46,154 nt of DNA. It comes from an uncultured Pelagibacteraceae bacterium (GTDB taxonomy: Bacteria; Pseudomonadota; Alphaproteobacteria; Pelagibacterales; Pelagibacteraceae). The position numbers and the translations under genes were made by a program. The stretch lies in contig CACOKN010000008.1 of the NCBI GenBank assembly GCA_902627805.1, positions 1 to 46,154 on the forward strand. Reading direction: 5' to 3'. Every line of letters starts with the position of its first letter. The stretch's first letter is position 1. A model generated the notes under the pieces. That model ran no database searches. It saw nothing but the letters and a program-made list of their open reading frames with translations, and was not told where the DNA came from. Shown here piece after piece: positions 18,007 to 27,689 of this stretch.

Positions 18007-18654
18007 TTATTTTTTCGCTAATAATGTTTCACCTGAGATAGCTTTTTGACCGACTTTTACCAGCGGCTCATAATTTTCGTAATATACATCAGCCCTACTA
18101 CCAAACCGTATCATGCCAATACGATCTCCTTGTTTCAATTCTTGATCTTTATTAGACTCACAAACTATTCTTCGCGCGACCAGTCCAGCTATTTGTACAA
18201 CAATGATATCATTATTGTGAGGGTCTTTAATTTTAAAGTAATTTCTTTCATTATCTTCACTTGCTTTATCCAATGATGCATTTACAAACTTACCAGGCTT
18301 ATATAATATTTCCTCAATCTTACCTGCACATGGAATTCTGTTTACATGACAATCAAAAACATTCATGAAAACACTAATCTTTTTAAATTTTTTGTTTTCT
18401 AGACCAAGTTCTTTAGGCCCATCAACTTCTTCAACTTTTATCACCTCACCATCTGCTGGACTGACAAGATAATTATCATCATCTATAATCACTCTCTCTG
18501 GATCTCTAAAAAAATAATAAACCCAAATAGTTAAGACCAAACCAATAAGGCCTAAGAAATTACTAAAAATATAAAATACTATTGTGATTATTCCGGCTAT
18601 AACTAAAAATTTATAACCTTCAGCGTGAATTTTTGGAAATATCTTACTAAACAT
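18007..18654 (-). CDS. psd: phosphatidylserine decarboxylase proenzyme (short type)
   Basis: Decarboxylates phosphatidylserine to phosphatidylethanolamine. 215 residues, the short, alphaproteobacterial/archaetidylserine-decarboxylase-like form. Self-cleavage should occur at G185-S186 (MIRFGSRADVY), leaving a pyruvoyl group on the small C-terminal chain. Two hydrophobic segments span about residues 15-50. VSPADGEV and the MNVFDCHVNRIP motif are present. First gene of psd-pssA-GT-rlmE; divergent from icd with 74 bases between starts. Confidence 0.96.
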   Translation of the reverse strand: MFSKIFPKIHAEGYKFLVIAGIITIVFYIFSNFLGLIGLVLTIWVYYFFRDPERVIIDDDNYLVSPADGEVIKVEEVDGPKELGLENKKFKKISVFMNVFDCHVNRIPCAGKIEEILYKPGKFVNASLDKASEDNERNYFKIKDPHNNDIIVVQIAGLVARRIVCESNKDQELKQGDRIGMIRFGSRADVYYENYEPLVKVGQKAISGETLLAKK

Positions 18655-18728
18655 ATTCTTCTATTTGATAATTTGTCATTAATATGTATATAAAATCGCG
18701 AAATTCAATTATTAAGATAAAAATATAA

Positions 18729-19943
18729 GTGAGCAAAATTAGCGTTAAAAACCCAATAGTAGAGTTAGATGGCGATGAAATGACCAGAATAATCTGGGAA
18801 TTTATCAAGAAAAAATTGATACTTCCGTATTTAGATCTTGGCATCGAATATTACGATTTAGGAATGAAAAGTAGAGATGACTCTGATGATCAAATCACTA
18901 TTGACTCTGCTAATGCAATTAAAAAAATTGGTGTCGGTATCAAATGTGCAACCATAACTCCAGATGAAGCACGTGTTGAAGAGTTTAAATTGAAAAAAAT
19001 GTGGAGATCGCCAAACGGAACTATCCGGAATATTATTGGAGGAACTGTATTTAGAGAACCCATAATTTGTTCCAACATTCCTAAACTCGTACCATCATGG
19101 TCCGACCCAGTCGTGATCGGGAGACATGCATTTGGAGATCAATATAGAGCAACAGATTTCAAAGTGCCTGGTAAAGGCAAGATGGAAGTAAAATGGACCT
19201 CTGAGGATGGTAGAGATGAAATTAAATATGAAGTATTTAATTTTACAGGACCAGGAGTTGCGCTCTCAATGTATAATTTAGATAAATCAATCGAGGATTT
19301 CGCAAGATCCTGTTTTAGTTATGGATTAATTAAAAATTGGCCAGTTTATTTATCAACTAAAAACACAATTCTAAAAAAATACGATGGAAGATTTAAAGAT
19401 ATATTTGAAGAGGTCTATAGTAAAGAATTCAAAAAAAAATTTGAGGATGCAAAAATTACTTATGAACACAGATTAATTGATGACATGGTTGCGTGTGCGA
19501 TGAAATGGAGTGGTAAGTATATATGGGCATGTAAAAATTATGATGGTGATGTTCAATCAGATACCATGGCTCAAGGATATGGATCACTTGGTTTAATGAC
19601 AAGTACGCTGCTTACACCTGATGGAAAAATTATGGAGGCAGAAGCAGCTCACGGAACAGTAACCAGACATTATAGAATGCATCAACAAGGAAAAGAAACT
19701 TCCACAAATCCAATTGCCTCAATTTTTGCATGGACAAGAGGATTAGCGCATAGAGGAAAGCTTGATGGTAATGACGAACTTATCAAATTTGCAAATACAA
19801 TTGAAAAAGTTTGTATTGAAAGTGTTGAAAATGGCTCCATGACAAAAGATCTTGCAATATTGGTTGGACCTTCAAGCAAATATTTAACAACTAATCAATT
19901 TCTGGATGTAATTGATAACAATCTTAAACAAAAGCTAAATTAA
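18729..19943 (+). CDS. icd: isocitrate dehydrogenase (NADP), dimeric eukaryote-like type
   Basis: TCA-cycle oxidation of isocitrate to 2-oxoglutarate with NADPH production. 404 residues, the size and sequence of the IDH1/IDH2-type enzymes common in alphaproteobacteria: [13 protein letters not shown] at the N-terminus, the [19 protein letters not shown] substrate loop, the [12 protein letters not shown] segment and [15 protein letters not shown]. The start is GTG (18729-18731). A TAAGAT at 18713-18718 could be a -10, giving a leader of only about four bases. It overlaps alaS by 9 bases at the 3' ends. Confidence 0.96.
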   Translation: MSKISVKNPIVELDGDEMTRIIWEFIKKKLILPYLDLGIEYYDLGMKSRDDSDDQITIDSANAIKKIGVGIKCATITPDEARVEEFKLKKMWRSPNGTIRNIIGGTVFREPIICSNIPKLVPSWSDPVVIGRHAFGDQYRATDFKVPGKGKMEVKWTSEDGRDEIKYEVFNFTGPGVALSMYNLDKSIEDFARSCFSYGLIKNWPVYLSTKNTILKKYDGRFKDIFEEVYSKEFKKKFEDAKITYEHRLIDDMVACAMKWSGKYIWACKNYDGDVQSDTMAQGYGSLGLMTSTLLTPDGKIMEAEAAHGTVTRHYRMHQQGKETSTNPIASIFAWTRGLAHRGKLDGNDELIKFANTIEKVCIESVENGSMTKDLAILVGPSSKYLTTNQFLDVIDNNLKQKLN

Positions 19944-22601
19944 AGCCTTTAGTTTTTCAAAAGCTTCATCAATTTTGTTTTTATCCTGTCCACCAGCTTG
20001 GGCAAAATCTTTTCGACCACCACCACCTTTACCACCAATAATTTCTGAACCTAATTTTGCGAATTTTACAGCATCATATTTATTAACCAGTTTTTCAGTG
20101 ACACCAACTCCCAAACCAACTTTATCTTCACTACTTGCAAAAACAATTACAATTCCATCACCAAGTTCTTTTTTTCCACTATCAACTAATTTTCTCAAAT
20201 CTTTAGGAGGTAAATCTTGAACTTTTTGGAATCGAACTTTTATATCCTTTATTTTTTGGTCATTAATAATATTTTTTGTTTTATCTTGAAGAACCGAATT
20301 TACATTTAGTTGTTCAAGTTGTTTTGAAAGATTTTTTATTATTTCTTTTAAATCTTTATCATCAACTTTCGGTTTACCTCCAAGTTTGATTATTTGTGAT
20401 GACAAATCTTTGATGGTCTCCTCATCTTTTTGTACAGATAAAGTTGATAGCTTTTTTTTATTTTTAATAAAATCTTCAAGCTGTTTATCTCTTAAAGCTT
20501 CAACTCTTCTTACTCCAGCAGCAATAGATGATTGACTAACAGTTTTAAATTTTCCAATATCTCCAGTATTTTTTACATGTGTTCCACCACATAATTCTGT
20601 TGAAAAATAAGCATCTTTTTCCTTGCCCATTGAAACAACACGAACTTCTTCACCATATTTTTCACCAAAAAAAGCTAGCGCTCCCTTTTCTATTGCAGCT
20701 TTAGGTGTCATAATTCTTGTGGTCACTTCAGAACCATTTTTAACGTGTTCGTTAACTAATTTATCTATTGTCTCTAATTCCTCATTAGTAATCGGCTTCA
20801 TATGACTAAAGTCAAACCTCAAACGATCTGGTGCAACTAATGATCCTTTTTGCATCACGTGCTTGCCTAAAGTTCTTCTTAAAGACTCATGAAGTAAATG
20901 AGTTGCTGAATGATAAGCTTTTAAATTGTTTCTTCTCTCAACATCAATTTTCATTTCAACTACATCATTAATTTTAATTTCTCCGGTTTTAACTGATCCA
21001 TAATGAACAAATAAATCTCCAAGTTTTTTTTGTGTATCCTCAACTTCAAAAACTGAATTTCCAGAAACTATTGTGCCTTTATCTCCAAGTTGTCCTCCTG
21101 ACTCACCATAAAAAGGAGTTTGATTAGTTATAATCATTCCTTCTTCTCCAGTCGCTAATGATTTTGACTCTTGATTGTTTTTAATTAAATTTAACACTAC
21201 ACCCTCGGATCGATTAGACTCGTAACCCAAAAATTCTGTAGGACCAGTTTTATCTTTAATTGAAAACCAAATTGCTTCCTCTGAGCTGTCCCCAGATCCT
21301 TTCCAATTCTTTTTTGCAAGTTCTTTGCTTTTTTTCATCAACTCATCAAATTTTTGATGCTCAACTTTTAATGATTTATTTTTTAAAATATCTTCTGTGA
21401 GATCTAATGGAAAACCATAAGTGTCATATAATTTAAAAGCTACTTCACCTGATAACACTTTATCAATTTTTGAAATTTCATCATTTAGAATTTTAATTCC
21501 TCGATCAAGTAAAATTAAAAATTTTTCTTCTTCCATTTTTAATGTTTCTGTTATCAAAGACTCAGATCGTTCTAGCTCTGGATAATTTCCAGACATTTCA
21601 TTTTTTAAAGTTTCAAAAATTTTGTAAAAAATAGGTTCTTTTGATCCTAATAAATGAGAATGCCTCATACCTCTTCTCATAATTCTCCTTAAGACATATC
21701 CGCGACCCTCATTGGATGGTAGAACACCTTCAGCTAAAAGAAATGAACTTGCCCTTAAGTGATCAGCAATTACCCTAAAACTTGATATGTTATTATCAGC
21801 TTGTTTAACTTTAGTTACATCTGATATCGAACTTATTAATTTCTTAAAATGATCAGTTTGATAATTGTCGTGTGTGCCTTGTAAAAGAGCAGCTATTCTC
21901 TCCAATCCCATTCCAGTATCTACGGATGGTTTGGGTAAATCTATTCTTTTATCTTTTGAAACTTGTTCATATTGCATGAATACCAAGTTCCAAATTTCAA
22001 TAAAACGATCTCCATCTTGATCCTTTGTTCCTGGTAATCCACCCTTTAAATGATCACCATGATCGTAGAATATTTCTGAGCAAGGTCCACAAGGACCTGT
22101 TTCACCCATTGACCAGAAATTATCTGATGTCGAAATTCTGATAATTCTATCATCGCTAAAACCCGCTATTTTCTTCCAAAAATTGAAAGCCTCATCATCT
22201 TCATGAAAAACTGTTACGTAAAGTCTATTTTTATCTAAACCAAAATCTTTAGTGATTAAATTCCATGCAAGTTCAATTCCTCTCTCTTTGAAATAATCCC
22301 CGAAAGAAAAATTTCCCAACATTTCAAAAAAAGTATGATGTCTTGGAGTGTAACCAACATTTTCTAAATCATTATGCTTACCTCCTGCTCTGACACATTT
22401 TTGAGAAGTGGTTGCTCTTTGATAATCTCTTTTTTCTAAACCAGTAAATACATTCTTAAATTGAACCATTCCAGAATTAGCAAACATTAATGTCGGATCA
22501 TTATTTGGAACTAAATTACTAGACTCAACAATCTTATGACCATTCTTTTCAAAATATTTTAAGAACGTACTTCTTATTTCATTTAATGATTTATCCGCCA
22601 T
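19935..22601 (-). CDS. alaS: alanyl-tRNA synthetase
   Basis: Charges tRNA-Ala. 888 residues, full length. It has the class II catalytic core at the N-terminus ([19 protein letters not shown], then [19 protein letters not shown]), the editing domain with the metal ligands HSATHLLH and CGGTHV, a coiled-coil linker and the C-Ala domain with the Gly-rich [15 protein letters not shown]. Its ATG is placed so that a predicted promoter starts transcription at the start codon. It is followed by the convergent icd gene. Confidence 0.98.
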   Translation of the reverse strand: MADKSLNEIRSTFLKYFEKNGHKIVESSNLVPNNDPTLMFANSGMVQFKNVFTGLEKRDYQRATTSQKCVRAGGKHNDLENVGYTPRHHTFFEMLGNFSFGDYFKERGIELAWNLITKDFGLDKNRLYVTVFHEDDEAFNFWKKIAGFSDDRIIRISTSDNFWSMGETGPCGPCSEIFYDHGDHLKGGLPGTKDQDGDRFIEIWNLVFMQYEQVSKDKRIDLPKPSVDTGMGLERIAALLQGTHDNYQTDHFKKLISSISDVTKVKQADNNISSFRVIADHLRASSFLLAEGVLPSNEGRGYVLRRIMRRGMRHSHLLGSKEPIFYKIFETLKNEMSGNYPELERSESLITETLKMEEEKFLILLDRGIKILNDEISKIDKVLSGEVAFKLYDTYGFPLDLTEDILKNKSLKVEHQKFDELMKKSKELAKKNWKGSGDSSEEAIWFSIKDKTGPTEFLGYESNRSEGVVLNLIKNNQESKSLATGEEGMIITNQTPFYGESGGQLGDKGTIVSGNSVFEVEDTQKKLGDLFVHYGSVKTGEIKINDVVEMKIDVERRNNLKAYHSATHLLHESLRRTLGKHVMQKGSLVAPDRLRFDFSHMKPITNEELETIDKLVNEHVKNGSEVTTRIMTPKAAIEKGALAFFGEKYGEEVRVVSMGKEKDAYFSTELCGGTHVKNTGDIGKFKTVSQSSIAAGVRRVEALRDKQLEDFIKNKKKLSTLSVQKDEETIKDLSSQIIKLGGKPKVDDKDLKEIIKNLSKQLEQLNVNSVLQDKTKNIINDQKIKDIKVRFQKVQDLPPKDLRKLVDSGKKELGDGIVIVFASSEDKVGLGVGVTEKLVNKYDAVKFAKLGSEIIGGKGGGGRKDFAQAGGQDKNKIDEAFEKLKALI

Positions 22602-22606
22602 ACTTT

Positions 22607-22634
22607 AAAATACAGCTTTTTTATTCTATGTCTA
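22607..22634 (-). promoter_or_regulatory. likely alaS promoter (leaderless)
   Basis: On the minus strand, TAGACA (22629-22634) and TATTTT (22607-22612) are separated by 16 bases. The predicted transcript start is at 22600-22601, the A of the alaS ATG. No ribosome-binding sequence is present. Confidence 0.45.
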
Positions 22635-22651
22635 GTTAGGGATAAAGGGGG

Positions 22652-22676
22652 AAAGGCGCTTATAACAAGCGCCTTT
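22652..22676 (-). terminator. likely recA terminator
   Basis: A 10-bp perfect GC-rich stem, 22652-22661 / 22667-22676, with a 5-base loop, lies 25 bases past the recA stop. On the minus strand it is followed by CCCCCTTTAT, a mediocre U tract. The strand assignment follows from recA being the only gene reading into it. Confidence 0.7.
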
Positions 22677-22701
22677 TATAATTTAAAGATGACCTTTAAT
22701 T

Positions 22702-23850
22702 TTAGTTCTTTTTGGAAGGAGTAGCTTCTTTTGCAGCCTCTTCTTTTTCAGCTACTTTCTTCTCTTTTTCAATTTTTTCAGGACTTAATGGATTTCCCTC
22801 AATTTTCTTTGAAATCACACCTGCTTTTTCTCTAATTGCCATTTCTATTTCTGCAGCAACTTTAGGATTTTGAGCAAGGTAAGTTTTTGCATTTTCTCTA
22901 CCTTGACCTATTTTTTCACCCTTATAAGCATACCATGCTCCTGATTTTTCAATAATGTCAGCTTTAGCACCTAGGTCAACTAACTCACCCATTTTACTAA
23001 TTCCTCTGCCATACATTAAGTCAAACTCAACAACTTTAAATGGTGGTGCAACTTTATTCTTAACTACTTTTACTCTTGTAGTATTGCCAATAATTTCATC
23101 TTTGTCTTTGATAGCACCAATTCTTCTAATATCCATTCTTACAGATGAATAAAACTTCAACGCATTTCCACCTGATGTTGTTTCTGGACTTCCAAACATA
23201 ACTCCAATTTTCATTCTAATTTGGTTAATGAAAATCATCATTGTGTTTGTATTTGAAATTGAACCAGTTAATTTTCTTAAAGCCTGACTCATTAATCTTG
23301 ATTGAAGACCAACATGATGATCACCCATCTCACCTTCAATTTCAGCTTTTGGAGTTAAAGCTGCAACAGAGTCAATTACGATAACTGAAATAGAGCCTGA
23401 TTTTACTAGCGTATCAGCGATTTCTAAAGCTTGCTCACCTGCATCTGGTTGAGAGATTAAAAGCTCTTCAGTATTCACTCCTAATTTTTTCGCATAGACT
23501 GGATCTAAAGCATGCTCTGCATCAACGAATGCACAAATTCCACCCGCCTTTTGAGCTTCAGCAACTACTTGTAATGCTAATGTTGTTTTTCCAGAACTCT
23601 CTGGTCCGTAAACTTCAATAATTCTTCCTTTAGGTAAACCACCTATTCCTAAAGCTAAATCTAAACTTAAAGAACCTGTAGATATCGACTCGATATCCAT
23701 CGCTCTTTTTTCGCCTAGTTTCATAACTGAACCTTTTCCAAAATTGTCAGTTATCTGGCTAATCGCAGCATCTAATGCTTTGTTTTTTTCTTTAATATCC
23801 AATTCTTGATCTTTCGAAGATTTAACTACTTTTAAGTTATTTTTTGTCAT
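22702..23850 (-). CDS. recA: recombinase RecA
   Basis: ATP-dependent strand-exchange protein and SOS co-protease. 382 residues. Walker A is GPESSGKT at residues 82-89; [16 protein letters not shown] is the Walker B strand; the L2 loop contains [16 protein letters not shown]. The C-terminal tail is a Lys/Glu repeat ending in [10 protein letters not shown] and ATPSKKN, more basic than usual for a RecA tail. There is a good ribosome site (AGAGG, about 7 bases before ATG). A LexA-like box overlaps the predicted -35 region, consistent with SOS control. Confidence 0.98.
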   Translation of the reverse strand: MTKNNLKVVKSSKDQELDIKEKNKALDAAISQITDNFGKGSVMKLGEKRAMDIESISTGSLSLDLALGIGGLPKGRIIEVYGPESSGKTTLALQVVAEAQKAGGICAFVDAEHALDPVYAKKLGVNTEELLISQPDAGEQALEIADTLVKSGSISVIVIDSVAALTPKAEIEGEMGDHHVGLQSRLMSQALRKLTGSISNTNTMMIFINQIRMKIGVMFGSPETTSGGNALKFYSSVRMDIRRIGAIKDKDEIIGNTTRVKVVKNKVAPPFKVVEFDLMYGRGISKMGELVDLGAKADIIEKSGAWYAYKGEKIGQGRENAKTYLAQNPKVAAEIEMAIREKAGVISKKIEGNPLSPEKIEKEKKVAEKEEAAKEATPSKKN

Positions 23851-23885
23851 TTTTTGCCTCTTTTCTTGCTTTTTTTAACACTCGA

Positions 23886-23914
23886 ATCATAAAATAAATG
23901 TACACATTTTGTTC
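23886..23914 (-). promoter_or_regulatory. recA promoter region with near-consensus LexA box
   Basis: On the minus strand, GAAC-N7-GTAC (23900-23914) differs by one base from the alphaproteobacterial LexA half-site pair GAAC-N7-GAAC. A TATGAT at 23886-23891 is a likely -10. The position 17 bases upstream of it falls inside the box, so repressor binding would block RNA polymerase. The expected leader is about 29 bases. Confidence 0.6.
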
Positions 23915-23955
23915 TCATTAGCAAGATATTTTATTTTTCTTCAAAAAACCAATAA

Positions 23956-25251
23956 TTATCTTATTTTTAGATAATCGCTGTTGAGCAATCCTAAGGACTT
24001 TAGCAAATTAAACTGAGATAAAATGTAATTTCTCTCAGAATCTGCCAAAGAAATTTGAGCATTCAAAAGTAATGAGTTGGATTGAATGACTTCTAAAGTT
24101 GTTCTTCCTGCCCCACTATTATATTCGGCCGCAATTCCTTCATTAGCAATTTCAGCTGCTTTAACTTGGGATTGAACAGAATTAAGTAAACTTCTATTAG
24201 ATTGATAATTAGACCATGCGCTGGCTACATCAGTTTGATTTTGTTTTACAGCACTATCTAAAATCAATCTTTTTCTATTTTCTAAACTTTGATTTTTTTT
24301 ATATTTAGCAATGTTTTTACCACCTGAAAAAAAAGGCCACGAAACGATTGCTTTAACAGTATCTTTTTCTCTCTCATCATATGTTGTATTTAAATCTTCA
24401 GTATATGATCTTTCAAAAGATAATTTCGCAGTAGGTGCTAAATCTGATTTTGCAATAGATTTATCTTTAATAGATTGTTCGTACTCTAACTTTGCAATTA
24501 TCAAATCTGGGTTATTTTTCTTTGAAAGTTCAATTGCTGAGTTTAGATTACCAGGAAGTTCATAATTAATAATTGAGCTTTTATCCAATGATTGCACATC
24601 ATTAATGCTACCTATAATATTTTCATAATTTAATTTGCTGGTTAATAAATCATTTTGTGCTTTAATAAATTGTGCCTCAGCGCCTGCTAAAGAAGATTCT
24701 GACTGAGAAACATCTGATAAAGAAATTTGACCTCTGCTAAGTCTAATTCTATCAGTTTCAACTTGTCTGTTTAAAAGATCAACGTTTGCTCTATTAATTT
24801 CCAACTTTTCATTTGCTGAAATAAGCCCCGTATAAGCTTCTGTAGTTTTATATAAGATGTCTTGTTCTTTTTTTAATAATTTCGCTTTTGCAAGATCAAT
24901 ACCTATCTTATTTTTTGCAAGATCTGCACCTCTACCAAAATCAATCAAAGTTTGAGTGATTGAAACTGATCTTGTTGAAGGATCCACATCACTAATTGAA
25001 GCATCTCCCCCACCTTGATTAGTAAGTTTATTAGTATCTTCCTGGCTTTTAGTACCCTCAAGAGTAATGGTTGGTAAATAAGATCCTCTTGCAATATTTA
25101 GATCTTGTTCAGAAACATTAATATTTTCTCTTTCCGCGTTAAGCTCTGAATTATTTTTATATGCTTTTGATAAAGCACTAGAAAAGGTCTCTGCATTTAC
25201 TTGAGAAGATAAAAAGAATGTTCCAAAAAAAATTAAAATTATTTTTTTCAT
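23956..25251 (-). CDS. tolC: TolC-family outer membrane efflux protein
   Basis: Outer-membrane channel-tunnel protein used by tripartite pumps or type I secretion. 431 residues, with a signal peptide of about 20 residues ending SSQVNA. Two OEP repeats follow, rich in long helices with the NPDLIIAKLEYEQS and AEYNSGAGRTTLEVIQSNS motifs typical of the TolC family. No membrane fusion protein or inner-membrane pump is adjacent. Its start overlaps the upstream kinase gene by 4 bases. Confidence 0.93.
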   Translation of the reverse strand: MKKIILIFFGTFFLSSQVNAETFSSALSKAYKNNSELNAERENINVSEQDLNIARGSYLPTITLEGTKSQEDTNKLTNQGGGDASISDVDPSTRSVSITQTLIDFGRGADLAKNKIGIDLAKAKLLKKEQDILYKTTEAYTGLISANEKLEINRANVDLLNRQVETDRIRLSRGQISLSDVSQSESSLAGAEAQFIKAQNDLLTSKLNYENIIGSINDVQSLDKSSIINYELPGNLNSAIELSKKNNPDLIIAKLEYEQSIKDKSIAKSDLAPTAKLSFERSYTEDLNTTYDEREKDTVKAIVSWPFFSGGKNIAKYKKNQSLENRKRLILDSAVKQNQTDVASAWSNYQSNRSLLNSVQSQVKAAEIANEGIAAEYNSGAGRTTLEVIQSNSLLLNAQISLADSERNYILSQFNLLKSLGLLNSDYLKIR

Positions 25252-26177
25252 TTACTTTTATATACTGCAGATTTGATCTGATGGTTACTATTTAGATTAA
25301 AAATTATAGATGCATATTTAGGCATATTTTTAAACATATTCTGGGTTATTCTTTGATATGTCTGCATAAAATTGATGACATCTCCTCTACTCATTATTTT
25401 TGAATTCGATTTTACTTTACTTTTCACCCAAAGTTTTCTTTCTTGTTTCAATCTCCATTTCTGAAGCAAACTAAAATTTTTCGCTTTTAAATAAATTAAA
25501 CAATTAAGTTGGGAATATAAGTTTTTGTATTTTGATTTCAATTGCTGGTTAACGTATTTCCTCCAAATTTGTCTTTGATCTTCTGCTTTTTCAAGAGAAT
25601 TGATATTTTTCTTTAAAGTACTAATTTTTTCTGATTTTGCACCAACACACCAACCTTCAAAAATAATTACATCAGGTCTTGCTTTTAAATCATACCAATT
25701 CTTTTTGTTAAATCGGTCATCTATTGCTTTGTTAAATGTTGGCAATTTAAGCCTTTTAAATTTTCTACTTTTTGCCTTTCTAAAAAAACTTAACATCATA
25801 TTAATATCATGTGTACCTGGTACTCCTCTAGTTAAAAGCATTGGGTGAATTTTATTAGATAAATTTATTCTCTCTTTTCTAGTTTTATAAAAATCATCTA
25901 TAGAAATTCTGAAAACTTTTAATTTAAAGTACTTTGTTAAAATTATCTTAATGAGTGAACTAATAGTGGTTTTTCCTGTACCTTGGCCTCCTGCTAAACC
26001 CACAAAATAAGGTCTTTTTTTATCAGCTTTTTTACTAATCCAAAAACATAATGGAATTAAGAAAGATTTTATCATTCTTTCCTTATTTTTAAATTTATCT
26101 GTTTTTGTTTCTTGAGATTTAATAAACTTTAAACAATCTTTTTTTACCTTACCAAAGCATAAGCTGAATTGTTGCAT
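25248..26177 (-). CDS. P-loop kinase, D-glycerate 3-kinase-like
   Basis: 309 residues. Walker A is LAGGQGTGKTT (residues 61-71), followed by the SIDDFYKTR segment and PDVIIFEGWCVGA, a pattern matching the plant-type (class III) glycerate kinase and the related uridine/pantothenate kinase-like group. The expected reaction is phosphorylation of D-glycerate to 3-phosphoglycerate, which would feed glycolysis or serine synthesis. Family membership is clear but the substrate is inferred. It lies between GFA and tolC genes with tight spacing. Confidence 0.75.
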   Translation of the reverse strand: MQQFSLCFGKVKKDCLKFIKSQETKTDKFKNKERMIKSFLIPLCFWISKKADKKRPYFVGLAGGQGTGKTTISSLIKIILTKYFKLKVFRISIDDFYKTRKERINLSNKIHPMLLTRGVPGTHDINMMLSFFRKAKSRKFKRLKLPTFNKAIDDRFNKKNWYDLKARPDVIIFEGWCVGAKSEKISTLKKNINSLEKAEDQRQIWRKYVNQQLKSKYKNLYSQLNCLIYLKAKNFSLLQKWRLKQERKLWVKSKVKSNSKIMSRGDVINFMQTYQRITQNMFKNMPKYASIIFNLNSNHQIKSAVYKSK

Positions 26178-26182
26178 GAAAA

Positions 26183-26545
26183 TTATTTTTTATCCAATGG
26201 ATGATTTTTACCATCAAAGAAAGTTATTTCTTTTAAATCCTCCACATTTACTTCATCGACACAGCCTAAATTAAATCCTGTCATTGCAGGTGCACTTCTT
26301 GGATTATGGTGTGTATAGATTCCACATTCAATACAAAAATAATGATTGGCTACTTTTGTATGATATTGATAAAGTTTTAATTTATCTTCTCCTTTAGTAA
26401 TTTTAAAATCCTCATTTTTAACCATGCCCATGGTTGCATTCTTTCTTTTGCAAATAGAACAATTACATCTTACAATTTTTGCTAATTCATTTATTGAGGT
26501 ATTCATTTCAGCTTCAACAGATCCACAATGACAATTTAATTTCAT
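26183..26545 (-). CDS. GFA/CENP-V-family zinc protein
   Basis: 120 residues of the glutathione-dependent formaldehyde-activating enzyme family. Zinc-ligand cysteines are C5, C7, C27, C29, C32, C71 and C74, in CHCG, CNCSIC and CIEC contexts, followed by the GIYTHHNPRS segment. In the founding member the family binds the glutathione-formaldehyde adduct, but most members are uncharacterised, so no reaction is assigned. It begins 36 bases after the SOUL gene and ends 5 bases before the kinase gene. Confidence 0.85.
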   Translation of the reverse strand: MKLNCHCGSVEAEMNTSINELAKIVRCNCSICKRKNATMGMVKNEDFKITKGEDKLKLYQYHTKVANHYFCIECGIYTHHNPRSAPAMTGFNLGCVDEVNVEDLKEITFFDGKNHPLDKK

Positions 26546-26581
26546 TCTTTTCCTTTCATTTAATTTTAATTACTCGTTGTT

Positions 26582-27130
26582 TTATAAGTCTATCCTATAC
26601 ATTACTTCATTTCTTTTTAACATCGGTAAAGTAAATGGTGAATTGTAGGATGCTCTTATTGGGGGACTCAAAATTGTAATATTATCTTGTTTAAGCTGTT
26701 TTTCTAAAATGTCTTTGTTTTTTAAAAAGTTTTGATCTGAAGATCTTCCAGAATATTTGATAACAGCATAGTAACCACCTTCTATTGTCAAAACCTTTAT
26801 TTCTGGATTGGATGGCTTTGGCGCATTATCTTTGCTAAATTTTGAAGGTAGATAAAATTGCATTGTCATATTTCCATTCTTGACTTCTTGAGTAACTGGA
26901 ACTGTCATCTTAATTTCTTTTTTTTCCTCATTGTTTCCCGAAATATAATTAAATAATTTTCTAAAACCATTACCTCGTGTAGAATTCGTTTCAATGACTA
27001 AACGATCAGTGTATTTTCTGATTTCATATTCTTTATTTTCTTTTACTATTTCGTAATTTGCTTCTTCGTATGCCATAGCTTGAGAACTTAAAGTTAATAT
27101 TGAAATTAAAATTACTAAAATTCTTTTCAT
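26582..27130 (-). CDS. SOUL heme-binding family protein, exported
   Basis: 182 residues from the chosen ATG (MKRILVILISI), which begins a clear signal peptide ending QAMA. An upstream in-frame ATG would put 14 residues in front of the signal and is rejected. The mature part shows SOUL-family features: NYEIVKENKEYEIRKY near its start, GFRKLFNYISG, KKEIKMTVPVTQ, and SPFTLPMLKRNEVM near the end. Family members bind heme or tetrapyrrole; the heme ligand here cannot be named. A possible -10 (27136-27141) would start the transcript at the ATG. Confidence 0.85.
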   Translation of the reverse strand: MKRILVILISILTLSSQAMAYEEANYEIVKENKEYEIRKYTDRLVIETNSTRGNGFRKLFNYISGNNEEKKEIKMTVPVTQEVKNGNMTMQFYLPSKFSKDNAPKPSNPEIKVLTIEGGYYAVIKYSGRSSDQNFLKNKDILEKQLKQDNITILSPPIRASYNSPFTLPMLKRNEVMYRIDL

Positions 27131-27162
27131 TTGATATCTAATTAAACTATCTCTGGTTGAAG

Positions 27163-27171
27163 TTATCCACA
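27163..27171 (+). promoter_or_regulatory. single perfect DnaA box
   Basis: TTATCCACA matches the DnaA box consensus TTATNCACA exactly. It is isolated, between the SOUL gene and umuD. One box is not an origin; it may tie expression to DnaA or be chance. Confidence 0.4.
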
Positions 27172-27186
27172 AGCATACAAAATATA

Positions 27187-27223
27187 GTTTTGATGTTCAC
27201 GTTTTGATTCACTTTTGATTCAG
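27187..27223. repeat. three short direct repeats upstream of umuD
   Basis: Copies of TTTTGATTCAC-like sequence follow one another at 27187-27200 (with a 2-base insertion), 27201-27212 and 27213-27223. They sit about 25 bases upstream of the predicted umuD -35, a position fitting an activator or repressor array. They contain a degenerate GTTC-N7-ATTC at the first junction. Confidence 0.5.
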
Positions 27224-27246
27224 TTACAGACTCAAAATACAACCTA

Positions 27247-27293
27247 TTGACTGCATTGTATAACTGCGCTACAAATAAGAACAAAACAAGAAC
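27247..27293 (+). promoter_or_regulatory. umuDC promoter with consensus LexA box
   Basis: TTGACT (27247-27252), a 17-base spacer and TACAAA (27270-27275) form a likely promoter with a start near 27282. GAAC-N7-GAAC at 27279-27293 is an exact alphaproteobacterial LexA operator and covers the start site, abutting the umuD ATG at 27294. Bound LexA would block initiation. Confidence 0.75.
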
Positions 27294-27689
27294 ATGAAGC
27301 TGACTATTCCCTATTATCTGCATAAAGCTGGCGCTGGTTTTCCATCGCCTGCAACTGATTATATCGAAGAAGATATCGATCTAAATATGCATTTAATCAA
27401 AAATGTTCCTGCCACTTTCATCATCCGAGTGCAGGGAAAATCTATGGTCGATGTTGGGATTAATGATGGGGATTTATTAGTTGTCGACAAAAGTTTAAAA
27501 CCAAAAAACTTTTCAACTGTTATTGCAAATGTTCATGACGAGCTTGTAGTTAAAACTCTAGTTCAAGAAAGAGATAAAAAATTTCTATCCTCGGGCTCTA
27601 AAGATTTTTCTAATAGAATTTTGATAAATGAAGAAGAAGACGTCTTTATTTGGGGAGTTGTGACTTATGTCATCCATTCAACGTACTAA
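27294..27689 (+). CDS. umuD: UmuD-like S24 peptidase (DNA polymerase V subunit)
   Basis: RecA-stimulated self-cleaving partner of UmuC. 131 residues. The cleavage site is A14-G15 within AGAGFPSPATDY, equivalent to C24-G25 of E. coli. The catalytic dyad is S50 (VQGKSMVD) and K87 (ELVVKTL), exactly 37 residues apart as in E. coli S60/K97. The N-terminal arm removed on cleavage is only 14 residues, ten shorter than in E. coli. A consensus LexA box abuts the start codon. It overlaps umuC by 23 bases. Confidence 0.95.
   Translation: MKLTIPYYLHKAGAGFPSPATDYIEEDIDLNMHLIKNVPATFIIRVQGKSMVDVGINDGDLLVVDKSLKPKNFSTVIANVHDELVVKTLVQERDKKFLSSGSKDFSNRILINEEEDVFIWGVVTYVIHSTY

Noticed and set aside
22652..22676. 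terminator acting on a plus-strand transcript
   Set aside because: The stem is followed by TTTTATA on the plus strand as well, but no plus-strand gene reads toward it; recA on the minus strand is the natural user.
27131..27172. earlier start for the SOUL protein
   Set aside because: It would place 14 residues before a clear signal peptide and lies across the likely promoter.
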